DNA of 64,000 bases from Rothia koreensis. Lineage in GTDB: Bacteria > Actinomycetota > Actinomycetes > Actinomycetales > Micrococcaceae. The notes under the pieces are model-generated. The model had not been told where the DNA came from. It was given only the letters and a program-made list of their open reading frames with translations, and made no database searches. The stretch's first letter is position 1; each line of letters starts with the position of its first letter. The DNA is taken from positions 248,001-312,000 of the forward strand of contig NZ_NOIQ01000001.1 in assembly GCF_004136575.1 (NCBI RefSeq), read 5' to 3'. Made by a program: the position numbers and the translations under genes. Positions 53,926-62,390 of this stretch are shown one piece after another.

Positions 53926-54899
53926 CGCGGATCCTGGTGGGAACGCGCGGTTCCGCGCTGGCCACGACCCAGTCCCAGTACGTGGCGGACATGCTGGTCG
54001 AGGCCGGACAGGACGCGCAGCTCAAGACGGTGACCACGACGGGGGACATCACCTCGGGGCCGCTCGCCCAACTCGGCGGGACGGGGGTTTTCGCGGCGGC
54101 GCTCCGGCAGGAACTGCTGGGCGGTGCCGTGGATGTGGCGGTCCACTCGCTCAAGGATCTGCCGACCAAGGACCTGTTCGAGGGCAAATTGTCGCTCGTC
54201 TACCCGCCCAGGGGCGATCCTCGTGACGTGCTCGTTGCTCGGGACGGTTTGCGCCTGGAGGATCTGCCGGAAGGATCGAGCATCGGAACCGGGTCCCCCC
54301 GAAGGGCCGCACAGATCCGTGTGCTGCGCCCGGACTGCTCGGTCACCGACATCCGCGGCAACGTGGGAACCCGGTTGTCCCGAGTGGCCGGTCTCGAGCA
54401 CTACGCCACGAACGACAAGGGCGTGGGCCGAGGAACCCACGGCGACCTCGACGCCGTGGTTCTCGCGGCATCGGGGCTGCAGAGACTGGGTCTCGAGGAC
54501 GTCGTCACGGAGTACCTGGATCCCACGAAGGTTCTGCCTGCCCCGGGGCAGGGGTGCCTGGCCATCGAGTACCGAACCTGGGACACGGGAGAGGACCTGA
54601 TGACGGCTCTTGCCCAGATCGATGATGCGCAGGCGCGGCTCACCGTGGAAGCCGAGCGTGCCCTGCTGCTGCGGCTCGAAGCGGGCTGCGCGGCGCCCAT
54701 TGGGGCCTATGCCCAGGTGGCCGGAGAGTCGCTGACGCTCGACGTCGTCGTCGCCGATCCCCGAGGTACGGAAACCCTCCGGGAAACGAGGTCCGCGCCG
54801 GTTCGGGACGAGGACGCCGCGAAGGCCCTCGGGACCGAGACCGCCGAGGCTCTCCTGGATCGCGGTGCGGCCGAGTTCACGGAGCTGACGCTCGAGTGA
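53922..54899 (+). CDS. hemC: hydroxymethylbilane synthase
   Basis: 325 residues, start overlapping the hemH stop as ATGA. It links four porphobilinogens into hydroxymethylbilane. The dipyrromethane cofactor Cys lies in LLRLEAGCAAPIGAYAQV. GTRGSALATTQSQYVADML, TTGDITSGPLAQLGGTGVF, VDVAVHSLKDLPT and GTGSPRRAAQI with the active-site arginines are all present. The next gene begins within its stop (GTGA). Confidence 0.97.
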   Translation: MTRILVGTRGSALATTQSQYVADMLVEAGQDAQLKTVTTTGDITSGPLAQLGGTGVFAAALRQELLGGAVDVAVHSLKDLPTKDLFEGKLSLVYPPRGDPRDVLVARDGLRLEDLPEGSSIGTGSPRRAAQIRVLRPDCSVTDIRGNVGTRLSRVAGLEHYATNDKGVGRGTHGDLDAVVLAASGLQRLGLEDVVTEYLDPTKVLPAPGQGCLAIEYRTWDTGEDLMTALAQIDDAQARLTVEAERALLLRLEAGCAAPIGAYAQVAGESLTLDVVVADPRGTETLRETRSAPVRDEDAAKALGTETAEALLDRGAAEFTELTLE

Positions 54900-55777
54900 C
54901 CGGACAGGTCGACGCCGCGGACCGGGAGGTTGCGGCCGCGCCGCGTGTCCTGGTGACGCGCACTCCGGCGCGGTCGGCCGAGCTGGTCGAAGGCCTGACG
55001 AGCCAAGGATTCGCTCCGGTACTGAGCCCCCTGTCCGAAGCCCAAGCGGTCTCAGGACGTGCCGGGTCGGACGCGGTCGGCCTTCTGTCCGGAGGACCCT
55101 ACGACGTCGTGACCTTCACCAGCGCCAACGGCGTCTGGGCCGCCGACGTTCTGGCGCGCGAGCACTCGGCGCGCTCGCTGGGAGAACTCTTCGGGCACGC
55201 CCGCGTCTGGTGCGTGGGCGAGGCCACCAGGGCGGCCGCAATGAACTTGGGGCTGACCGTTCAGAATCCGCCGCGAGAGAACAGCGCGGCGGGAATGCTG
55301 GAGGAATGGACGAGAGTTATGGGGGAGGGGCCGGGACAATCCGTGTTGTGCGTGCACGGCGAGCCGGCCCGCACGGAACTGGTGGACGGGTTGCGCGATC
55401 GCGGACACCGGGTCCGGGAAGCCACCGTCTACGAACAGGTACCGTTTCCCGCGTCGCGCCCGCTCATCGAGACGGAGACCGAACGAGCATCTCCGGCGCC
55501 CGTGCTCGGGCGGGAGGCGACGTCGACGTGCCTCCGGGCGGAGGGCGTGGACGCGATCGACGCCGTGGTGGCGACCTCGCCCCGACTGATCCAAACCCTC
55601 GCGGACCTGGGGCCCGTCCGGGTTCCGGTGATCTGCATCGGTCGCACCACGGAGCGCGCGGCCCGGGAACTGGGCCTAGACGCCACCCGATCCCCGGGGA
55701 CATCGGCCGCGCACCTGACGGACACGGTGTCCCGGGTCCTCGGGTACGACGAACACCGAACGACACACACGAGTTGA
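54896..55777 (+). CDS. hemD: uroporphyrinogen-III synthase
   Basis: 293 residues from the GTG at 54896 overlapping the hemC stop. It closes and inverts ring D to form uroporphyrinogen III. HemD sequences diverge greatly; here the evidence is VLVTRTPARSAELVEGLTSQGFAPVLSPLSE at the start, VVTFTSANGVWAADVL, VWCVGEATRAAAMNLGL and IGRTTERAARELGLD, plus the operon place between hemC and hemB. Confidence 0.9.
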   Translation: MTGQVDAADREVAAAPRVLVTRTPARSAELVEGLTSQGFAPVLSPLSEAQAVSGRAGSDAVGLLSGGPYDVVTFTSANGVWAADVLAREHSARSLGELFGHARVWCVGEATRAAAMNLGLTVQNPPRENSAAGMLEEWTRVMGEGPGQSVLCVHGEPARTELVDGLRDRGHRVREATVYEQVPFPASRPLIETETERASPAPVLGREATSTCLRAEGVDAIDAVVATSPRLIQTLADLGPVRVPVICIGRTTERAARELGLDATRSPGTSAAHLTDTVSRVLGYDEHRTTHTS

Positions 55778-55791
55778 GCAGGAAAGAAGTG

Positions 55792-56826
55792 ATGACCGTG
55801 AGCGATACGACCGCGTCAGGAAAACTGGATCTCGTCCGGAGGCCGCGTCGGCTCCGGACGAACCCGGCCATGAGGGACATCATCGCCGAGACTCGGCTGC
55901 ACGCAGAAGACCTGATCCAGGTGCTGTTCGTCCGTGACGGCATCGACCATCCGACGGAGATCGTGTCGATGCCGGGCCAGTACCAGCACACCATCGAATC
56001 CCTGGTGGAAGCCGTGCGCAGCGCCGTCGATGCCGGCGTGAAGTGCGTGGATCTGTTCGGAGTTCCTCGGGACGAGGACAAGGACTCCGAAGGGTCGGCC
56101 GCGTGGGATCCCGAGGGAATCCTCAACCGCGGCATCGCGGCCGTGCGACGGGAATTCGGGGACCAGGTGGTCATCATGGCCGATACGTGCCTCGACGAGT
56201 TCACCGACCACGGCCACTGCGGACCGCTGACCATCGATGGCACGGGCGAGACCGTGGTGGACAACGACCGCAGCGTGCACCTCTACGAGCGCATGGCCGT
56301 CTCCCAGGCCCGAGCCGGAGCGCACGTGGTCAGCCCGTCCGGAATGATGGACGGACAGATCGCAGGCATCCGACAGGCCCTCGACGAGCAAGGTTTCCAG
56401 GACGTCTCGATCATGGCCTACTCCGCCAAGTACGCCTCCGGGTTCTTCGGTCCGTTCCGCGACGCCGTCGGCTCGTCCTTGCAGGGCGACCGGAAGACCT
56501 ACCAGCAGGACCCGGCCAATCGGCGCGAATCCGTCCTCGAGACCCAGCTGGACCTCGAGGAAGGAGCGGACATGGTCATGGTCAAGCCGGCGATGGCCTA
56601 CCTCGACGTCGTGCGCGAAGTGGCCGACCTGTCGACCGTGCCCGTGGCGGTCTACCAGGTCTCGGGCGAGTACGCGATGATCGAAGCGGCCGCGGCCAAC
56701 GGTTGGGTCGAGCGTGAGCGAATCGTGCTCGAGGCCCTGACCGGGATGCGCCGCGCCGGGGCAGACCTCATCTTCACCTATTACGCGACCGAGGTTGCCC
56801 ACTGGCTGAGCCAGGGCAAGCGATAG
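55792..56826 (+). CDS. hemB: delta-aminolevulinic acid dehydratase (porphobilinogen synthase)
   Basis: 344 residues from the ATG at 55792 with GGAAAGAAG upstream; the longer frame lies inside hemD. It condenses two 5-aminolevulinates to porphobilinogen. Schiff-base lysines are in [17 protein letters not shown] and [13 protein letters not shown]. The metal loop reads [14 protein letters not shown]: two cysteines remain where zinc enzymes have three (CxC...C). [15 protein letters not shown] is the usual start. Confidence 0.96.
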   Translation: MTVSDTTASGKLDLVRRPRRLRTNPAMRDIIAETRLHAEDLIQVLFVRDGIDHPTEIVSMPGQYQHTIESLVEAVRSAVDAGVKCVDLFGVPRDEDKDSEGSAAWDPEGILNRGIAAVRREFGDQVVIMADTCLDEFTDHGHCGPLTIDGTGETVVDNDRSVHLYERMAVSQARAGAHVVSPSGMMDGQIAGIRQALDEQGFQDVSIMAYSAKYASGFFGPFRDAVGSSLQGDRKTYQQDPANRRESVLETQLDLEEGADMVMVKPAMAYLDVVREVADLSTVPVAVYQVSGEYAMIEAAAANGWVERERIVLEALTGMRRAGADLIFTYYATEVAHWLSQGKR

Positions 56827-56867
56827 GGTCCGCGACAGAACACCATCACACTGAGCAGGAGGACATC

Positions 56868-58205
56868 TTGACCGTATCCGAGGAACTCTTCGAACGCTCC
56901 CAGAGGGTCATCCCGGGCGGGGTGAACTCGCCGGTCCGCGCGTTCAATTCCGTCGGCGGAACGCCGCCGTTCATCGTCGACGCCGAGGGGCCCTACGTCA
57001 AGGACGCCGACGGCAACCAGTACGTGGACCTCGTCGGTTCCTGGGGACCCGCCCTTCTGGGGCACCGGCACGAGGCAGTCATCGAAGCGGTGCACACGGC
57101 CGTGGACCACGGTCTGTCCTTCGGGGCCTCGACCGTGGGAGAGACGGAACTGGCCGAGACCGTGGTCGACCGCATCAACCGGTCCGCCACGAACGGGCCC
57201 GCGATCGATCAGGTCCGGCTGGTGTCCACGGGAACCGAGGCGACCATGACGTCGATCCGGTTGGCCCGCGGGTACACCGGCCGCGACAAGATCATCAAGT
57301 TCGCCGGTTGCTACCACGGCCACGTGGACGCCTTGCTCTCCGAGGCGGGTTCCGGCGTCGCGACCCTCTCGCTGCCCGGATCGGCCGGCGTGACCCAGGC
57401 GACGACGGCGGAGACCATTGTGGTCCCGTACAACGACCTGGACGCGGTCCGAACCGCCTTCGAGAAGTATCCCGGAGAGATTGCCGCGGTGATCACGGAG
57501 GCCGCCCCGTGCAACATGGGGGTCGTGACCCCGGGACCGGGGTTCAACGCCGGTCTGCGCGAGCTGACCCGAGAATTCGGCGCCCTCATGATCTTCGACG
57601 AGGTCCTCACCGGTTTCCGCGCCTCTTCGGCCGGATACTGGGGCCTCACCTCGGCCGAAGAGGGAGGCTGGGCCCCTGACATCTACACCTTCGGCAAGGT
57701 CATCGGCGGTGGGATGCCCATCGCCGCTCTGGGCGGACGTCGGGAGATCATGGAGTACCTGGCCCCCAATGGCCCCGTCTACCAGGCAGGAACGCTCTCG
57801 GGGAATCCCCTGTCCGTTGCAGCGGGCATCGCGACGCTGCGCAACGCAACGGGCCAGGTGTACTCGGCGATCGATCGTGCCTCGTCACACCTCAGGCAGG
57901 AGGTCGGGGCAGCTCTGGACGCCGAAGGGGTGCAGCACTCGATCCAGTCGGCGGGAAACATTTTCTCCGTGGCCTTCGGCACGGGCGAGAACGGCGTGAG
58001 GAACTACGAAGACGTCAAGGCGTCCGAGTCCTACCGCTACACCGCGTTCTTCCATTCGATGCTGGATTCGGGGGTGTACATGGCGCCCTCGCCCTTCGAG
58101 GCCTGGTTCCTCTCGGCCGCTCACGACGACGCCGCGATGGACCGCATCGTCTCCGCACTTCCGGCGGCGGCCCGCGCCGCGGCGTCGTCGGAGAGGCCGC
58201 GCTAG
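56868..58205 (+). CDS. hemL: glutamate-1-semialdehyde 2,1-aminomutase
   Basis: 445 residues from a TTG at 56868 with AGGAGGA ahead. PLP enzyme that turns glutamate-1-semialdehyde into 5-aminolevulinate, completing the C5 route with HemA. PLP lysine is in [36 protein letters not shown] and [17 protein letters not shown] are signatures. Last gene of the haem operon; its final four bases overlap the convergent exonuclease gene, so no terminator fits between them. Confidence 0.97.
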   Translation: MTVSEELFERSQRVIPGGVNSPVRAFNSVGGTPPFIVDAEGPYVKDADGNQYVDLVGSWGPALLGHRHEAVIEAVHTAVDHGLSFGASTVGETELAETVVDRINRSATNGPAIDQVRLVSTGTEATMTSIRLARGYTGRDKIIKFAGCYHGHVDALLSEAGSGVATLSLPGSAGVTQATTAETIVVPYNDLDAVRTAFEKYPGEIAAVITEAAPCNMGVVTPGPGFNAGLRELTREFGALMIFDEVLTGFRASSAGYWGLTSAEEGGWAPDIYTFGKVIGGGMPIAALGGRREIMEYLAPNGPVYQAGTLSGNPLSVAAGIATLRNATGQVYSAIDRASSHLRQEVGAALDAEGVQHSIQSAGNIFSVAFGTGENGVRNYEDVKASESYRYTAFFHSMLDSGVYMAPSPFEAWFLSAAHDDAAMDRIVSALPAAARAAASSERPR

Positions 58206-58924
58206 GAACGCTCTGAGTCCGGCTGGACGGGCCAGTCGCCGTTGACCTTCGAGGTCTTGCCGATTCTGTCGAAGTAGGCCTGGAGGTCCGCGGCCTGTTC
58301 CTTGGCCCAACCGATCTGGAGATCGTGAAGTTCCCCGGCTGGCATGTCCAGCTGGGGATACTTGCGGGTCATCGCCCCGGCCAACCTCTCGGTGGCCAAG
58401 CAATCCGCCGCCGAGGTGTGGGCGTTCTCCAGCTCGACCCCATATTCCTGCGTGAGATTGCTCAGGGTCCGTTTGCCCTTGTGGTACTTGTCAACCTTCT
58501 TGTTGAACACGAGAGGGTCAAGGACCGGGTACGGGGCGAGGTCGGGCATCTCGCAACGGCGGAGTTCGCGGGCGAGCACGGTGAAGTCGTAGACGGCGTT
58601 GAACGCGAAGATCGGAACGCCGTCGGAGAACAGGCCGCCGATGGCCGAGGCCAGTTCGTAGACCACCTGCTTGAGAGGAGCACCGTGTTCCTGAGCGTGT
58701 TCGGTCGTGATGCCGTGGACCGCGGCGGCCTCCTCCGGGATGGGGACGCCGGGATCGGCGAGCCATTCGCCGTGCCGGAGGACCTCGCCGTCGGGGGCAA
58801 TGAGGATCAGCGACGCCGTGACGATGCGCGCCGTCCTCGGATTCGGGCCCGTGGTCTCCAGGTCGAAAGTGGCACGTGGGCACTGCGTCCATGGCCGCGA
58901 TCCGGCCGGTGCGTCGCTCGTCAT
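58202..58924 (-). CDS. DEDDh 3'-5' exonuclease (DnaQ-like)
   Basis: 240 residues from the ATG at 58924. Motifs of the DnaQ superfamily: Exo [22 protein letters not shown] with Asp and Glu, Exo [14 protein letters not shown], Exo [16 protein letters not shown] with catalytic His and Asp (DEDDh). It resembles the proofreading epsilon subunit or RNase T but has no link to a polymerase. It may take part in DNA repair; its place beside AdnAB fits but is not proof. Ends convergently with hemL, overlapping by 4 bp. Confidence 0.87.
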   Translation of the reverse strand: MTSDAPAGSRPWTQCPRATFDLETTGPNPRTARIVTASLILIAPDGEVLRHGEWLADPGVPIPEEAAAVHGITTEHAQEHGAPLKQVVYELASAIGGLFSDGVPIFAFNAVYDFTVLARELRRCEMPDLAPYPVLDPLVFNKKVDKYHKGKRTLSNLTQEYGVELENAHTSAADCLATERLAGAMTRKYPQLDMPAGELHDLQIGWAKEQAADLQAYFDRIGKTSKVNGDWPVQPDSERS

Positions 58925-59039
58925 GATCACCACCGTACCCGGACTCGCTCCCGACTCGCGCGTCACTTATCTGCGTTCCGATCAGGGCCTCGGCCCCGAA
59001 CGGCCTTAACTTGTCGGTCCGCCGTGGTGTGATGGTCAC

Positions 59040-62000
59040 ATGAGCCTGAACGAACCGGCCATGAGCCACCATCGGTCTCGCCGTCCCGCCGCGAACCTGA
59101 TTCTGGGCGCCCCGGGAACGGGCAAGACCACCGCCCTGATCGATCGCGCGCTGGAACACGTTTCCGAGGGACAAGGAACCGGATCCCCGGCCGAACAGAT
59201 CCTTCTTCTGGCACCCACACGAACGCTGGCGGATTCCCTGCGGGAAAAGTTCTCCCACAAACTTTCGGCCACGGTGTCCTCGCCGCCGGCGCGTGCTTGG
59301 CACTCCTATGCGTTCGATCTGTTGCGGCGTGGCCACGCGGAAGGGCTTCTGGAAGGAGTCGACTTCGAACCGAGGCTGCTGGCCGGTCCGGAGCAGGACG
59401 TGCTGATCGGCGAGATGCTTCGGGCCCACGCGGAGGGATTGGGCGCCCGTCCCGGATGGCCACAGGACCTGATCGAGGCCATGGGCACGCGAGGGTTCCG
59501 CAGGGAGATTCGCGAATTCCTCGATCGCTGTGCGGAATTCGATCTGACCCCGGCGAGGGTGCGTGAATTGGGCGAGGTGCTGAACCACCCCGAGTGGATC
59601 GCGGCTTCGGAATTCCGCGTGGAGTACGAGCAGCTCAGGCGCCTGAGAATGCCTCAGGCCTATGATCCTTCGGCCCTGATCCATCGGGCCGCGGAGTTCC
59701 TGGAGGAGAACCACGAATTTCTGGCCAAGGAGCACGAGCGCCTCAGCCTGGTTCTCGTGGACGACCTGCAGGAGGCCACACCCGCGGTGATGCGGTTGCT
59801 CGAATCTCTCGTGCCGGCCGGTGCCGCGAATCCGCCGGAACTCGTGATGACGGCCTGCACGGACACCGTGGTCCAAGGGTTCAGGGGAGCGCGTCCGGAG
59901 GTGCTGTCCGATCTGTCCCGGAGGCTGGGGGCGTACCCCGAGATCCACACGCGGCGGCTCGAACACCAGCACCGGATGCCGGCGCTGCTGGCCGACGCAT
60001 TCCGCCGAATTGCGGAGCGAATCCCGGTGGTGGCCAGAGCCCGGCACGATCGGTCTCCGGTTCCCACTCCGGAAGTGACGGCTGGCGCGGATGCGGGGCA
60101 GCTTGCAATCCGGCTGACCGCCTCGGCCCAGCACGAGCTCCGGCTGATTTCCCAGGGAATCCTCGAGGAACACATTCGGGGCGGAAGGCCGCTGGACGAC
60201 ATGGCCGTGATCGTCCGGGACGGTGCCTCCTTGTCGAGGATCAAACGTCATCTGGAATCCGATGGCATCCCTGTGTCCATTCCGGTGGCCGAGGCCCCAT
60301 TGCGCGAAGAGCCTGCCGTTCGCCCGTTTCTCGATGCCCTGTGGCTTGCGGCGGGCGAGGACGCCGCGGCGGATCTGCCCAGAGTCCTGTCCCTCCTGTC
60401 CTCGCGCCTGGGCGGTGCCAGCCCCTCGACGATTCGGAGGATCCGACAGTCGCTGCGCGCCGCCGAATTGCGGTCCGGAGGGACCCGGTCCAGCGACGAA
60501 CTTCTTCTGGCTGTGCTGAACACATCCCCGGACGGCACAGACACGCAACCGGCAAGACGAAGCTCTCGGGGCCCGACCTTCGAGGAGCGCGCTCACATGC
60601 CGCTGGACAGGTTGAGAAGAGTCCTCGCCGCGGGCAGACGAGCCATGGGGGCCGCGGACGCGACGGCGGAAACCGTCCTGTGGGCACTCTGGGAGGCCAG
60701 CGACCTGGCTCAGGAATGGCGTCGGCTCTCACGGGGATCGGGCCCGGCCGCGCAGAGGGCCGACCGTGACCTGGACGCCGTTCTTGCACTTTTCGAGGCG
60801 GCCGAGCGCTACGTCGACCAGCAGCCGGGCGCAGGAGCCAGAGAATTCCTGGAATACATCGACAGCCAGGATCTGCCGATGGACACGTTGGCGCCGCGGT
60901 CAGCGGGCGGGGCATCGGTGGCCCTGGTGACCCCGGCCTCCTCGGCAGGTCACGAGTGGGGATGGGTTCACGTCGCCTCCGTCCAGCAGGGCACCTGGCC
61001 CAATACCACCCTGCGTGGGGGTCTTCTGAACACACCGGAACTATCCGATATCGCCCTCCTGGGCGTCGAACAAGCGGCGCGCGTGACGCGGCGAAATCGG
61101 CTCAGGGAGACTCGGTACGACGAACTGCGGATGTTCGCCACGGCCGTCAGCCGTTCGTCCTCAGACCTCGTGGTCAGTGCGGTGTCCAACGACGAGGACG
61201 AACCGAGCGAATTCCTCGACATCCTCGACCCCGACGCCATGTCCCGGGCCGAGGTCGAACCGGTGCGCCGGCCGATGACCCTGAGAGGCCTGATCGCGGA
61301 ACTCCGGATGTGGGCCCAGTCTGCCGAACACCCAGAGTTGGCCGAGAGGGCGGCCCATCAGTTGGCGAAGATCGCTCGTGAACCCGCGGAGCCACGTCCG
61401 GAGCCCCACGGGCACCGGTCCGATGACTCTTCCACGGACGGGGCACAGGGGTCGAGCGAAAGGGGCGGGATCCCAGGAGCGCACCCGAGGGACTGGTGGG
61501 GTTTGGCTCCGCTGTCCGATGACCGGGCGCCCTTGAACGCTGAGGACCCGGTTCCGTTGTCACCCTCGAAGCTCGAAACGATCAAGAGGTCCCCCGTGGA
61601 CTGGTTCGTCAGTTCCGCGGGCGGCGAGCCCGCGAGCGACCTGTCTCGGTCGGTGGGAAACCTCATCCACGAGCTCGCCCAAGACATGCCGGAAGCGGCC
61701 GGACACGAACTCGAGCAGGCGCTGGAGGAGAGATTCGGCGACCTCGGTCTGCCCGATACGTGGGAGACCCGCGTCCTCTACGAGCGCGCGGTGACCATGA
61801 TCCGGAAATTCGCGGAGTATGCCGTGGATTCCCGGCTCTCCCTCCACAGGAAGCTGGTCGGGGTCGAAGGCGGATTCACCGTCCTCGTCCCGGGGCCGGC
61901 TCGGGACGCACTGCTCTCCGGGCGGGTCGACCGGCTCGAAATCGACGAACTCGGCAGATACGTCGTCATCGATCTCAAAACCGGCAAGACCGCGCCGACC

Positions 62001-62390
62001 ACGGCGGAGGTCCTGGAACACCCGCAACTGGCCGCTTACCAGGTCGCTCTGGAGGCCGGCGCGGGACGGGAGATGTTCGACGAGGACGGTCGGGAACGGC
62101 CGCGAGAGCAGCCCCTGGTCTTCGACGGCGCAGGACTGACCGAACTGTCCGGAGGGGCCGCACTCGTCCACCTGGGCACCTCGACCAAGGGGTACAAGCT
62201 CCAGTCCCAAGATGCCCTGGACAAGGGTGACTCCTGGGCCGTGGAGCTGATTCGAACCTGCGTCGAGCTGGTGGCCCACGAGAGGTTCCAGGCTCGGCAC
62301 AACGAGTCCTCGGGAGGCTTCGGTCTCACATGCCGCTTGCCCGAAATTTGTCCGCTGTGCTCATCAGGGAGGCAGGTCACGCAACCGTGA
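59040..62390 (+). CDS. adnA: AdnA-like helicase-nuclease subunit
   Basis: 1116 residues. A UvrD/RecB-type motor (about 15-750; Walker A GAPGTGKTT at 23-31, PTRTLADSLREKF) is joined to a RecB-type nuclease (about 850-1110; GRVDRLEIDELGRYVVIDLKTGK at 961-983 with the Asp and DxK metal ligands). AdnA and AdnB form the actinobacterial double-strand-break end-resection machine. Unusual: Walker B reads LVLVDDLQEAT where UvrD enzymes have DEFQD, and of the nuclease cysteines only 1098, 1104 and 1107 are seen while the usual first one is Ser (KRSPVDWF). Its stop overlaps the GTG of the next gene. Confidence 0.9.
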   Translation: MSLNEPAMSHHRSRRPAANLILGAPGTGKTTALIDRALEHVSEGQGTGSPAEQILLLAPTRTLADSLREKFSHKLSATVSSPPARAWHSYAFDLLRRGHAEGLLEGVDFEPRLLAGPEQDVLIGEMLRAHAEGLGARPGWPQDLIEAMGTRGFRREIREFLDRCAEFDLTPARVRELGEVLNHPEWIAASEFRVEYEQLRRLRMPQAYDPSALIHRAAEFLEENHEFLAKEHERLSLVLVDDLQEATPAVMRLLESLVPAGAANPPELVMTACTDTVVQGFRGARPEVLSDLSRRLGAYPEIHTRRLEHQHRMPALLADAFRRIAERIPVVARARHDRSPVPTPEVTAGADAGQLAIRLTASAQHELRLISQGILEEHIRGGRPLDDMAVIVRDGASLSRIKRHLESDGIPVSIPVAEAPLREEPAVRPFLDALWLAAGEDAAADLPRVLSLLSSRLGGASPSTIRRIRQSLRAAELRSGGTRSSDELLLAVLNTSPDGTDTQPARRSSRGPTFEERAHMPLDRLRRVLAAGRRAMGAADATAETVLWALWEASDLAQEWRRLSRGSGPAAQRADRDLDAVLALFEAAERYVDQQPGAGAREFLEYIDSQDLPMDTLAPRSAGGASVALVTPASSAGHEWGWVHVASVQQGTWPNTTLRGGLLNTPELSDIALLGVEQAARVTRRNRLRETRYDELRMFATAVSRSSSDLVVSAVSNDEDEPSEFLDILDPDAMSRAEVEPVRRPMTLRGLIAELRMWAQSAEHPELAERAAHQLAKIAREPAEPRPEPHGHRSDDSSTDGAQGSSERGGIPGAHPRDWWGLAPLSDDRAPLNAEDPVPLSPSKLETIKRSPVDWFVSSAGGEPASDLSRSVGNLIHELAQDMPEAAGHELEQALEERFGDLGLPDTWETRVLYERAVTMIRKFAEYAVDSRLSLHRKLVGVEGGFTVLVPGPARDALLSGRVDRLEIDELGRYVVIDLKTGKTAPTTAEVLEHPQLAAYQVALEAGAGREMFDEDGRERPREQPLVFDGAGLTELSGGAALVHLGTSTKGYKLQSQDALDKGDSWAVELIRTCVELVAHERFQARHNESSGGFGLTCRLPEICPLCSSGRQVTQP

